Positions 8,017 through 16,900 of a stretch of 32,907 nucleotides of DNA are shown here, one piece after another. The position numbers were made by a program, and so were the translations under genes. The notes beneath the pieces were generated by a model, which saw only the letters and a program-made list of their open reading frames with translations, was not told the origin of the DNA and made no database searches. The stretch's first letter is position 1; each line of letters begins with the position of its first letter. The DNA lies in assembly GCA_035536915.1 (NCBI GenBank), contig DATLNE010000007.1:1-32907 (forward strand), in the 5' to 3' direction. This DNA is from Acidimicrobiales bacterium. GTDB lineage: Bacteria > Actinomycetota > Acidimicrobiia > Acidimicrobiales > JAHWLA01.

Positions 8017-8115
8017 CTACTTGCCAGCCCGCCTTTGCCAGCGGGTGGCCTTCAGCATCTTCTTGTGCTTCTTCTTCCGCATGCGCTTGCGGCGCTTCTT
8101 GATCAAAGATCCCAT
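8017..8115 (-). CDS. Small ribosomal subunit protein bS22
   Basis: A 32-aa, extremely basic peptide beginning MGSLIKKRRKRMRKKKHKK and ending RWQRRAGK. This matches the AURKAIP1/COX24-like mini-protein seen in actinobacterial 30S subunits (bS22; the Mycobacterium form begins MGSVIKKRRKRM). It is a monocistronic unit: a TAGCCT -10 element ends 11 nt before the ATG, so the leader is only a few nucleotides, and a GC hairpin follows the stop. It is a useful phylum marker and is easily missed because of its size. Confidence 0.88.
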   Translation of the reverse strand: MGSLIKKRRKRMRKKKHKKMLKATRWQRRAGK

Positions 8116-8126
8116 GTCGGCCGGTC

Positions 8127-8132
8127 AGGCTA
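8127..8132 (-). promoter_or_regulatory. Putative -10 element of bS22
   Basis: TAGCCT on the minus strand ends 11 nt before the bS22 ATG. The bL37 gene has an analogous TACCCT at the same 11-nt spacing. Confidence 0.4.
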
Positions 8133-8223
8133 GCGGCAGGATCGACGGCGAGGCCAACCCGGCGCCGAGCAGGGAGGCCGGGCGGCGTGGTCGAACAGAA
8201 CCACGCGAACCGAACACGGGGGG

Positions 8224-8841
8224 ATGATGGTGGAACCACTGGAGCCGATCGAAGAAGCGCCCGCTGCCGCAGCGCGCTCCGCCCGCCTGGCCGGTATCGC
8301 CCTCGCTGTCGTCGTCGCTGTGGCGCTTCTTGCCCTGATCCTCTTGCAATCGGGCGACGACAGGGCCGACAAGGGCGAACGGCAACGCACTGCGCAGTCG
8401 GGGGACGTGACTTCGACCGTCCCGGGAGGCGGGACGCCGACCACGACGGCAAACAGCACCCCCACGACGCCGCCCGGTGGACCCGGAGCCGGTGCAGGCA
8501 GCACGACGACGACACCGACGATCCCTGCGTCACCCGACGACTACACATACCGGGTGACGCTGTCGGCGCCATGTGCTCATCCCGGCGATTCGTTCACCGT
8601 GGTCATGTACCTGCAGCCGGACGACGTGGCGTCGATGCTCGTGCGATACGCCGACAACCAGAGCCACGACACCACAAAGGCCGGAGTCGCAGGGCCGGAC
8701 GGGCGCTTCGAGTACACGTTCACTGTGGGACCAACACTCGGGAAGGCCACCGTCGTCACCTCTGCCTCTCGGCGAACGGACGGCAAGAGCGGCACCACAA
8801 GCATGACTTTCGATGTCACCGGACCGACGACACCCTGCTGA
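8224..8841 (+). CDS. Single-pass membrane protein with Thr/Pro/Gly linker and extracytoplasmic domain
   Basis: A 205-aa protein not recognised as a known family. A short acidic cytoplasmic head (EPLEPIEEAPAAA) precedes one transmembrane helix (about residues 22-43, LAGIALAVVVAVALLALILL). A disordered Thr/Pro/Gly stalk (about 60-100) then leads to an all-beta-looking domain (about 105-200) with one internal Cys (SAPCAHPGD) and a C-terminal Cys that might pair. The domain has the pattern of an Ig-like or similar sandwich, which is an inference. Two ATGs in tandem (8224 and 8227) follow a G-rich stretch, so the exact start is ambiguous by one codon. It is the first gene of the plus-strand accessory island and is divergent from bS22. 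Confidence 0.72.
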   Translation: MMVEPLEPIEEAPAAAARSARLAGIALAVVVAVALLALILLQSGDDRADKGERQRTAQSGDVTSTVPGGGTPTTTANSTPTTPPGGPGAGAGSTTTTPTIPASPDDYTYRVTLSAPCAHPGDSFTVVMYLQPDDVASMLVRYADNQSHDTTKAGVAGPDGRFEYTFTVGPTLGKATVVTSASRRTDGKSGTTSMTFDVTGPTTPC

Positions 8842-8863
8842 CACCCGGACGATGCAAGAAATT

Positions 8864-8888
8864 GTCGCCTAGGTGACAAAAATCACTT
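8864..8888 (+). promoter_or_regulatory. Operator-like overlapping inverted repeats
   Basis: Two imperfect palindromes overlap. One is GTCGCCTAGGTGAC (8864-8877), symmetric except for one pair. The other is AGGTGA-6 nt-TCACTT (8871-8888), symmetric except for one pair. The second runs into a possible -35 (TTGCTA, 8887-8892) of the secreted-protein gene at 9049, a position suited to a repressor or activator. Confidence 0.35.
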
Positions 8889-8917
8889 GCTACCTTGTCA
8901 GCCGCGGGTGTTAACTT
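8887..8917 (+). promoter_or_regulatory. Putative promoter of the secreted-protein gene
   Basis: TTGCTA (8887-8892) and TAACTT (8912-8917) are 19 nt apart. A start near 8924 would give a leader of about 125 nt before the ATG at 9049, which is long compared with other transcription units in this window. Confidence 0.35.
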
Positions 8918-9048
8918 TCTAGCGACGAGGCAAGACGCACACCTCGGGGGGACGTCTCACCATTTCGTCTCACTCGCCCTTCGACCTTGTTCCACGCCTC
9001 ATCGTGAACCCAGTCGACCCCTCTGCGGAGGGAAAAAGGAGCGATGTA

Positions 9049-9699
9049 ATGCGTCAAATCAAGCGGCTGATCGCCGTCGCCATTCCCTTGGTGTCGGTCT
9101 TCAGCGTCCTTGCACCCACGCCTGCCCAGGCATCCACACTGGTTACAGGTGGTGCTGTCGCCACAGGCACCGGCACCATCACCCCCGGGCTGAGCACCGT
9201 GCCTGCAGGCCAGGCAGTTCGTTTCACAGGCCGTGTCACAGGAAGCGTGGCCGTTGTCTCCACTACCGCCCCCGCCGGGACAAGCGGCACAGTGTCGTTC
9301 GACATGAACTGCCTGTTCCAGGGCGGGTCGAACGCACCCGAGACGTCGGCCAGCGGTGAAGGAACGGTCACCGGCAACTGCACCGGCACCGGCGTCTTCG
9401 AGGGGACACACAACGGCACAACAGTCGTCGGTACGGGCTCGGTCACCGTGACGTGCAACCTGGTGTACAGCCGCCGGGGCGGCGCTGTGGCGGTGAGCGG
9501 GAGCTGCACAGCAACTGCCACAGTCAACAACGTCTTGGGCGGCACCTATACCGTCAGCACGAACTTCTGTGTCGTGGGTGAGTTCGTGTTCGTGCCGACG
9601 TCGGCGCCGACCACAAACTCGTACGCGCTTGCCGGTTCGGTGCAGTCGTACTCTTCGAAGACGGCCCCGTGCCAGAACGCGAAGTCGCTGATTCCCTGA
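9049..9699 (+). CDS. Secreted protein of unknown function
   Basis: A 216-aa protein with a classical signal peptide: MRQIKRLIAVAIPLV begins it, and a predicted cleavage follows PAQA (about residue 28). The mature part is rich in Gly, Thr, Ser and Val with regular short beta-strand patterns and six cysteines, which suggests a disulfide-stabilised beta-sandwich. No family is recognised. The chosen ATG has AAGGAG 7 nt upstream; an earlier in-frame ATG at 9004 lacks this and would add a polar extension before the signal peptide. A long leader precedes the gene and a strong hairpin follows it, so it forms its own transcription unit between the neighbouring membrane-protein gene and the transporter operon. 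Confidence 0.8.
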   Translation: MRQIKRLIAVAIPLVSVFSVLAPTPAQASTLVTGGAVATGTGTITPGLSTVPAGQAVRFTGRVTGSVAVVSTTAPAGTSGTVSFDMNCLFQGGSNAPETSASGEGTVTGNCTGTGVFEGTHNGTTVVGTGSVTVTCNLVYSRRGGAVAVSGSCTATATVNNVLGGTYTVSTNFCVVGEFVFVPTSAPTTNSYALAGSVQSYSSKTAPCQNAKSLIP

Positions 9700-9724
9700 T
9701 CTCCAGGGCTGCGTTTTGGCTTTC

Positions 9725-9757
9725 ACGGCCCCCGAGGCGAGTCGCCTCGGGGGCCGT
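9725..9757 (+). terminator. Strong terminator hairpin after the secreted-protein gene
   Basis: A perfect 14-bp stem (ACGGCCCCCGAGGC and its complement) with a 5-nt loop, 25 bases after the stop codon. A short pyrimidine run follows. It separates this unit from the operon starting at 9798. Confidence 0.85.
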
Positions 9758-9797
9758 ATCGCATCTTTCCATCGAACACTGACACGAACGACAAGGG

Positions 9798-12440
9798 ATG
9801 TCACCTATGGGTGTCGAAGGAAACCACCCGTACGTGAACCGCCCGCAGCGACGCGGCGCCCGGAGGTCGTTCACAGCTATGCAGAGGATCAACTCGCCCC
9901 GACGTGTCGCCAGGATGAGACTCGGCGCGTCCACGCTCATTCGCATCATGATCGGACTGGTGCTGTCCGTACCGCTGGTGAGCGACATCGCCACGCCGCC
10001 CGCTCGGGCCGCGGAAGACGAAAGCGTCGTGCGCTTCCGGTATTGGAAGCCCGCAAATCTCGATGACGTCCTGGCCAGCCAACTGCACTTGAAGACGGCG
10101 TCACAGCAGCGCCTGCTGTACGGACTTCTCCCGAGCTACGGCGAAGTCGTGATGTACAACCTCGACTCGCTCGAGCCGATTACCGTGCGTACGGCCATCG
10201 GCGCGCCGGACGCATCGACCGTCGACCCGGCTACGGGAGACCTCGTCGCCGCATTTGCGGGCCCCGGTGGATCGTCGATTCGCGTCTTCCGCCTGACGGG
10301 GACGACGGTGGCGGAGCAGGCTCGGGTCGACCTTGCCACGACACTGCCTGCGAGCCAGCGCGTGTTCACCGTGGCGTTGGCCGACCAAGGGCGACGGGCG
10401 TTCCTGCTTTCGATGGTCGACCCTGTGTACCAGCCCAGCTCCGGTTACGAGACGGCGAGCGCCCAGGCGGGCACCGTCACCATCACCAGCGTCGACTTGG
10501 TGAACCGACGGGGTGAATGGAGCGAAGCAGTGCCCGGGTGTTCCCTGCCCGTCACGGCCAACACCGCACCCGGCCTCGGCTACGTCGCCGAGACGAACTC
10601 CGTCTACTTCGGGTGTACGGCGCCGAACGCGCAAGTGGTGAAGTACCCGCCGGTCCCGACCGGTGTCGGCCGACTGGTGCTCGGCACGACGAGGACCTTC
10701 GAGCTGTTCCCCCGGGCAGGCGACTACCTCAACACCGACTCCGTCTTCGACCCAGGGTCGGGGCGTCTGCTGCTGGCATCGTCTACCAGCGGCGCGGGAG
10801 TCAGCGTGTACGCCTTCGACGGCCGCTCGAACAGTTGGGTCGGGTCGATTGCCGTCGGTGACTCCATCGGGCAGATCGGGATCGACGCAGAGCACGGTCG
10901 GTTGTACACCTTGTCTGCCGGTGGCCTGCTGGCTGCCGACACGCGCTCGACCCCTGTGTCGCAAGGCCGAGCCAGCCCGTCGTTCAGCAACGACAAGCTC
11001 GGGCCTGCACAGAAACGGCACATCGCCGTCGACGAGCGAACTGGTCGCGTATTCCTGGGCTACGTCCAGGACGAGATCCTGGTCGCCGAGGACCGGGCCC
11101 CGCACTTCGTGCCGCCCAGGGCCCCCGACGCCGACGCCAACACCAAGCAGGTCGACGAGCGCCCCGGCGTCACCGGCGCCAACTACGGCGGCGCGGCTCA
11201 GGCCTTCGGCGCCCGCTATCGGTTCGTCGGGGGTTACGACTCGTTGCGGTTCAACGTGGTGCCCGTCGACATCAACCAGCAGGTGGTGCCGCTCGGTCCC
11301 GGCACGCGCGAGATCAGCGGGGCGCCGGCACGCAGCATCGGCCTGCGCAACGAGGGCGCCGATGCATCGGCCAGCGGCGGCGAAAGGGACGTCTCCAACA
11401 CGGGCAAGGACTTGCAGCAGGGCGGCGCCGAATGGCCGTTCCGCGAAGCACGTTGTATCGACCTCGGCGACAAACCCGTGTCCGTATCGGAACCAGGCGC
11501 ATCCGTCGAATGCGAAGCCGGGAGCAAGGCGACGGCCTCCGCCTCCTCCGGGCAATCGCAACTGTCCGGCCCCGGTTTGGCCGTGGGGCTCGGGTCGAGC
11601 AACACAACCTCCGACGTCCGAATCGATGGCGACCGCGGCGTCGTCAGCACGGTGACCGCCAATGCGAGCGGCATCTCGATCCTCGGGGGCGTGCTCAAGT
11701 TCGGCGGCGTCGAGGTGACAGCCACGGCCCAGGCCCACGGGCGGGCGGGCACGGCCAAGTCCACGTTCACGCGTCGGGTTCGCGACGTCTCTATGAACGG
11801 GCAGCGGCTCTGCAGCGAGCAGTGCGACGAAGAAGCGGTCGCCCGCGCCATCAACGCCTCCTTCGTCGGCGTGCTGCGGGTCGACTTTCCCAGGCCCGAC
11901 CCGGGCAAGCTCGGAAGCCCCGGAGGCTACGAGGCGGTCGTACGCATCCGCCCCGAAGAGCACCTCGAGGCAGTAAGCCTCAACGAGCAGGGCGACGATC
12001 GCATCGAAGTACCGGGCATGGTGGTCTCGTTGGTCAGCGACAACACCCGGCCGTCGCGGACGATCTTCCAGTTCGCAGGCGCGGCTGTGGAAGCCCGCTA
12101 TGGCATCTATCTCTTGGGCAGCGGGGGCGGCGAACTGGACAGTCCCGGCTCTCTCGGCGGAAGTGCCACCGACGCTGCTGGGCTGGATGTCGCCCTCGAT
12201 GCCTTCCTCGGTGGCGGGAACCCGAACGGGACTACCCCGTTGGGCGCGGCACCGATCAGCGACGACGACGACCCACCGCGTGGCTTGGCTGCGCTCGGCT
12301 GGGCCTACCTGCGCAACGCACTTCCCGAAACGATCGCACTCCTCTTGGTCTGGAGCATCCTCTTGGCACCCGTGTACCTCTCGGCTCGGCGGCGCATGTT
12401 GTTGGAACGGAGCGTGTTGTCTCCTGGGGTGGGCGCATGA
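9798..12440 (+). CDS. Large exported surface protein with beta-propeller-like repeats and a C-terminal membrane anchor
   Basis: Up to 880 aa. A basic N-terminus and a signal-like helix (about residues 45-65, IRIMIGLVLSVPLV) end at PPARAAED. Next comes a region of repeated strand-turn units (about 75-440) with phrases such as DPATGDLVAAF, DPGSGRLLLAS, DAEHGRLYTLS and DERTGRVFLGY, which are typical of NHL/YVTN-type propellers. A Gly/Ser/Ala-rich beta region follows (about 450-830). Near the C-terminus is one transmembrane helix (about 843-862, ETIALLLVWSILLAP) with an Arg-rich cytoplasmic end, so the protein should be displayed outside the cell. Its stop overlaps the next gene's ATG (ATGA). The start is uncertain: ATG 9879 (GGAGG upstream) or 9915 would give a more normal signal peptide. 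No known function; it may capture or present substrate for the transporter. Confidence 0.8.
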   Translation: MSPMGVEGNHPYVNRPQRRGARRSFTAMQRINSPRRVARMRLGASTLIRIMIGLVLSVPLVSDIATPPARAAEDESVVRFRYWKPANLDDVLASQLHLKTASQQRLLYGLLPSYGEVVMYNLDSLEPITVRTAIGAPDASTVDPATGDLVAAFAGPGGSSIRVFRLTGTTVAEQARVDLATTLPASQRVFTVALADQGRRAFLLSMVDPVYQPSSGYETASAQAGTVTITSVDLVNRRGEWSEAVPGCSLPVTANTAPGLGYVAETNSVYFGCTAPNAQVVKYPPVPTGVGRLVLGTTRTFELFPRAGDYLNTDSVFDPGSGRLLLASSTSGAGVSVYAFDGRSNSWVGSIAVGDSIGQIGIDAEHGRLYTLSAGGLLAADTRSTPVSQGRASPSFSNDKLGPAQKRHIAVDERTGRVFLGYVQDEILVAEDRAPHFVPPRAPDADANTKQVDERPGVTGANYGGAAQAFGARYRFVGGYDSLRFNVVPVDINQQVVPLGPGTREISGAPARSIGLRNEGADASASGGERDVSNTGKDLQQGGAEWPFREARCIDLGDKPVSVSEPGASVECEAGSKATASASSGQSQLSGPGLAVGLGSSNTTSDVRIDGDRGVVSTVTANASGISILGGVLKFGGVEVTATAQAHGRAGTAKSTFTRRVRDVSMNGQRLCSEQCDEEAVARAINASFVGVLRVDFPRPDPGKLGSPGGYEAVVRIRPEEHLEAVSLNEQGDDRIEVPGMVVSLVSDNTRPSRTIFQFAGAAVEARYGIYLLGSGGGELDSPGSLGGSATDAAGLDVALDAFLGGGNPNGTTPLGAAPISDDDDPPRGLAALGWAYLRNALPETIALLLVWSILLAPVYLSARRRMLLERSVLSPGVGA

Positions 12441-13969
12441 GCCGGCTGCGGCGCTTCGACCCCGCCACCGGCAGCGCCCTCATGACGTTGGCCGTCGTGG
12501 TCGTCGTCGGGCTGCTGCTATCGCTCGGCACGATCTTCCCGCCGGGAGGACGACTGGCCACTTCCGCTGCCGATGGCGACACGCCCGGCGAGGTCGCAGG
12601 CACCGACGGTGGTGGCGGGGCCGGTGGTACTGCTGACAGCGCGGCAGGTGGCGGTGGCGGAGGAGGTGCGGCGGCCGGAGGTGGCGGGGGCACCGGTCCT
12701 GGCGCCGTGGCCGCCAAGCCGGGGCAGGCCTGTGAAGCGGGTCGCAACGGCGGCAACACCGATGTCGGCGTGACGGGGAACCGGGTCAAGCTGGCCGCCA
12801 CCATCGTCAACGACGGTCCGGGCGCCAGCTTTCTCGCCCCGGTGCGTATCGGCATGAACGCCGTGGTGAACCGGGTCAACGGCGCCGGAGGCGTCTGCGG
12901 CCGCCAGCTGGAGCTCCGCCTTCGCAACGACTCGTGGAACGCCACCCTCGGTGCCCAGTACATCCAGAACTTCGTGGAGAGCGAAAAGGTATTCGCCCTC
13001 TCCGTCGTGCCGTCGTCGGAAGGGCTCCGCAGCGCCGACGACTACATCGAGCGCCAGAAGGTCCCCGTTGTCGGCACCGACGGCATGCTCATCCACCAGT
13101 ACCGCAACCCGTGGATCTGGCCGGTGGCGACCTCGACGATCTCGGCCATGCACATCATGGCCAAGAACGCGGCTGACCGCGGGGCCAAGGAGTTCGGCAT
13201 CGTGTTCGACTCGCAGTACCACTTCGGGGTCGAGGGTGCGTACGCCTACAACCAGGCCGTGAAGCGGCTGGTGAACAAGGACGTCGACGGCTACGACCCC
13301 TCCCTCAAGACGTGTACCCGGCGCTTCTGCGGCATCCAACCCAACAAGACCAGTTACACGTCCGAGGCACGTGACTTCAACAGCGCCTGCGGCATGAACT
13401 CGACCACCAACGCCGGGGGGCGTTGCGATTTCGTCGCCATCTTGTTGGAGCCCGACACGGCCTTGAGCTGGTTCGCCGCCGGTCGCGGGGCCAATCCTGG
13501 CATCGGGTTCGGCGGAGCGCAGCCCCTGTTCACCCGCGACTTCGCCGAGAAGTGCCGCAGCTCGTGCAAAGGCATGTGGGTGTGGACCGGCTACAACCCG
13601 CCCATCGAGCAGTACGCAGGCGCGGGCCCGGTGTCGGAGTACGTGGCTGCCGTGCGCAAAGAATCCTCGTCGGCCGACGTCACCAACCAGTTCCTCGAAG
13701 GCGGCTACGTCGGCATGGGCCTGTTGGTCGAAGCCCTCAAGAAGGTCGGGCCCAACCTGACCCGCGACAACCTGCGGACGGTGCTCGATTCCATGACGTA
13801 CAACTCCGGCCTGTCGGCGCCGCTCACCTGGAAACCCGGCAACCACTTCGCCAACTCCAGCGCCCAGGCATTCGAGATCCAGTACGAGCAGAGCTTCACC
13901 GGATGGCGCAGCCGCACGCCGCTGATCCCCGACCCGTGGGTCGGCCAGGACATCCCGCCCGGCGAGTGA
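12437..13969 (+). CDS. Membrane-tethered ABC substrate-binding protein, LivK-like
   Basis: A 510-aa protein whose C-terminal ~390 residues form a type I periplasmic-binding fold of the branched-chain amino acid (HAAT) class: VKLAATIVNDGPG, GMNAVVNRVNGAGGVCGRQLEL, and VPVVGTDGM mark its first lobe. Unlike most Gram-positive binding proteins it has no lipobox. A transmembrane helix (about residues 14-34) is followed by a glycine-rich linker (about 55-95) that would act as a flexible stalk. Eight or more cysteines (for example CTRRFCGI, SACGM, EKCRSSCKG) suggest disulfides. The ATG overlaps the previous stop by 4 nt, and the permease fusion follows after 16 nt. The substrate cannot be deduced; the HAAT class also binds amides, urea and aromatic compounds. 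Confidence 0.88.
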   Translation: MSRLRRFDPATGSALMTLAVVVVVGLLLSLGTIFPPGGRLATSAADGDTPGEVAGTDGGGGAGGTADSAAGGGGGGGAAAGGGGGTGPGAVAAKPGQACEAGRNGGNTDVGVTGNRVKLAATIVNDGPGASFLAPVRIGMNAVVNRVNGAGGVCGRQLELRLRNDSWNATLGAQYIQNFVESEKVFALSVVPSSEGLRSADDYIERQKVPVVGTDGMLIHQYRNPWIWPVATSTISAMHIMAKNAADRGAKEFGIVFDSQYHFGVEGAYAYNQAVKRLVNKDVDGYDPSLKTCTRRFCGIQPNKTSYTSEARDFNSACGMNSTTNAGGRCDFVAILLEPDTALSWFAAGRGANPGIGFGGAQPLFTRDFAEKCRSSCKGMWVWTGYNPPIEQYAGAGPVSEYVAAVRKESSSADVTNQFLEGGYVGMGLLVEALKKVGPNLTRDNLRTVLDSMTYNSGLSAPLTWKPGNHFANSSAQAFEIQYEQSFTGWRSRTPLIPDPWVGQDIPPGE

Positions 13970-13985
13970 CACCCACACCCGACAG

Positions 13986-16900
13986 ATGACCGACTTCTTC
14001 GTCTACCTGCTGCTGTCGCTGCCGCTCATCGGCGCGTACGCCATGCTCGCCATCGGCATCGTCGTGGTGTTCCGCGCCTCGAAGGTGCTCAACCTGGCCC
14101 ACGGCGCCATGGCCATGCTGCCCGCCTACGTGACCTTCGAGTTGAGCGGCCGCGGTGTGCCGATGCTGCTCGCTCTCCCGCTCGGTGTGGCGTCGGGCGC
14201 CGGGCTCGGCGCCGCCGTGGAGCGGTTTTTCGTCCGTCCGCTGGCCCGCCAAGGCCAGACGGCCCAGACCGTCGGCACCGTCGCCGTCTACGGCTTGGTT
14301 GTCGCCGCCACCGCTCAGATCTGGGGGTCCGGCTCCAAGCGGGCGCCCGGCGTCTTCCCCGAAGGTGGCATTTCCGTGGCGGGCTCGCTGCTGCGTTGGG
14401 GCCAGCTCGGCCTGTTCGCCGTGGCACTGCTGTCGGCCGCAGGGTTCTTCGCCCTCTTCCGTTTCACCGGTATCGGCCTGGCCATGCGCGGCGCCGCCGA
14501 GAACCCCAAGGCCGCAGGCCTCATGGGCATCAACCCGGAGAAGATGGCCCGCCTGGCCTGGATGCTCGGCGGCGCGCTGGCCGGGCTGGCGGGCATCCTG
14601 CTCGCCGGCGTCACCAACCTCCAGCCCTATTCGTTGTCGCTGCAGATGCTGCCCGCCTTCGTGGCCGCCCTCCTCGGCGGGCTCGGCAGCCTGCCGGGCG
14701 CGCTCGTCGGCGCCGCCGCCGTGGGCGCCGCCCAGGGCATGGTGCCCGCCTTCAAGCTCATCCCCGGCCTCGGCGGCCTGGCCGGCCAGGTCGGCATGCC
14801 GCAGCTGGTACTCACGATCATCGCCTTCGTCACCATGTACTTCCGCGGCGGCAAGTTCTCGGCCGCCGATACCAGCGCCGCCTTGGCGGGCGACGTCGGG
14901 GGCGCCGCCAACACCGCCTTCGACGAGTCACGCATCCAGGCGCCGCACGGACGCCGCCGCCTCCTGCGCTACGTCGTACTGGTGGTCCTCATCGCCTGGC
15001 CGTTCGTGGGCGTGCCCACGTTCCTGCGCCCGCTCGACACCTTCTCCCTCTTGGGCGATGCCGTCCTTGCCGGCTCGTACTTCATGGTGGCGGCCTCGGT
15101 CGTCCTGCTCACCGGCTGGGTCGGCCAGATCTCGCTGTCGCAGGCCGCCTTCGTCGGCGTCGGCGCCTTCGGCTCGGCGCTGCTCAGCCGTCACCTCGAC
15201 ATCGGCTTTCCCTACAGCCTGCTCTTCGCCGCCTGCCTGTCGGCTGCCGCCTCCGGCCTGCTCGGCGTGGTCGCCCTTCGGGTGCGTGGCCTCTACCTCG
15301 CCGTCGCCACCCTGATCTTCGCCTGGATGGCCGACGAGTACCTCTTCGTCGTCCCGTGGTTCGCAGGCAAGGGCGGCACCGCCTCGGTCGACGCCGACCC
15401 GGTGGGCATCGCCGGCGGCTTTCCCTTCTTCGACTTCCGGGAACGGCGCACGTTCTACTTCGTGATCCTCACGGCGGCGTCGTCGGTGCTGTTCGGCCTG
15501 TTGAACGTGCGCGACTCCAAGACGGGACGGGCCTTCTCCGCCGTGCGCGGCTCCGAGATGGCCGCCGCCTCACTGGGGATCGACGTCATCCGCTACAAGC
15601 TCGTGGCCTTCGCCACGGCCGGCTTCATCGCCGGCCTCGGCGGCAACCTGATCCTCACCCATCAGACCACCGTGGTGCCTGCCCAGTTCTCGTTGCAGGC
15701 CTCACTGTTGTTCCTCGCCATCGCCGTCGTGGGCGGCCTGCGCAGCCTCGGCGGCGCAGTCGCCGCGTCGATCGTGTTCGCCGGCCTCAGCGAGGTGTTC
15801 TTCCGCGTGCCTGCGCTCGGTGAGTACCTCCAGTTGGTCTCGGCCTTGCTGCTGGCGCTGATCCTGCTCGTCTATCCGGGCGGCTTGGCCGCCATCCCCG
15901 GCGACGTGCGCAGGTTGTCCGAGCGCCACCGCGACCACCGGGCCGTGCGGGCGCTAAAGGTGCGGAAAGAGGCGCTAGCCGAGCGCGCGCGTGTCGCCCT
16001 GGGATCCGCGCGCCGCGCATCCGCCGAGCGGGGCGGACCCGCCTTGGAGACCTTGCGCACCCGCATCGCCGAGCGGCTACCTCGGCGTACCCGCACCACA
16101 ACGCCCCACACGGCGATCGTCCGTCCCACCGGGCGGTTCCTGACCGACACCCTGCCGTCGGCCAACGGCGTCGACGCCGACCACGTCCTGGCGCTGCCCA
16201 CCAACGGCCACGCACCGGTGCTCGACGACCGAGCCCGAGTCCTCGCCGAGCTGGAGCTGGCCGAGCGCATCGACGTCACAGGCCCCGTCCTCGAAGCCGA
16301 GGGCATCACCGTCCGCTTCGGCGGACTCACCGCGGTCGAGAACGCCTCCCTCACCGTCAACGCAGGCCAGATCGTCGGTCTCATCGGCCCCAACGGTGCA
16401 GGCAAGACCACCTTGTTCAACGCCATCTCCGGGCTCAACAGCCCGACGGAGGGCCGGGTCCGCCTGTTCGGGCAAGACGTCACCGACCTGCCGGTGCACG
16501 ACCGCGCCGCCCGCGGCCTGGGCCGCACCTTCCAGGTGATTCAGCTCTTCCCCGAGTTGACCGTGTTCGAGAACCTGTTGGTGGCGACTCACCTCCACAA
16601 CCCGTCGAACCTGTTCTCCCACGTGGTCGTGACCAAGAAGGCCCTGCACGCCGAGCTGGCGTCGGAGGACACGTGCCGTCGCGTCGTGCGATTCCTCGGC
16701 TTGGAGGACATCGCCGACCGTCCGGTAGCGGGGCTCCCGTTCGGCACCCTCCGCATGGTCGAGATCGGCCGCGCCCTGGTCACCGGTGCCCCCGTCGTGA
16801 TGCTCGACGAGCCCGCTTCAGGCCTCGACAACAAGGAGACCGACCGCCTCTCCGAGCTCCTCCTGTTCGTTCGCGAAAAGCTCGGCGTGTCGATCCTGCT

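Noticed and set aside
10101-11963. Minus-strand open frame of 620 codons
   Set aside because: Antisense to the surface protein gene, which has a signal peptide, repeats and a coupled downstream gene.
12600-12710. GGTGGC-type low-complexity tract
   Set aside because: Encodes the Gly-rich stalk of the binding protein; not a separate repeat element.
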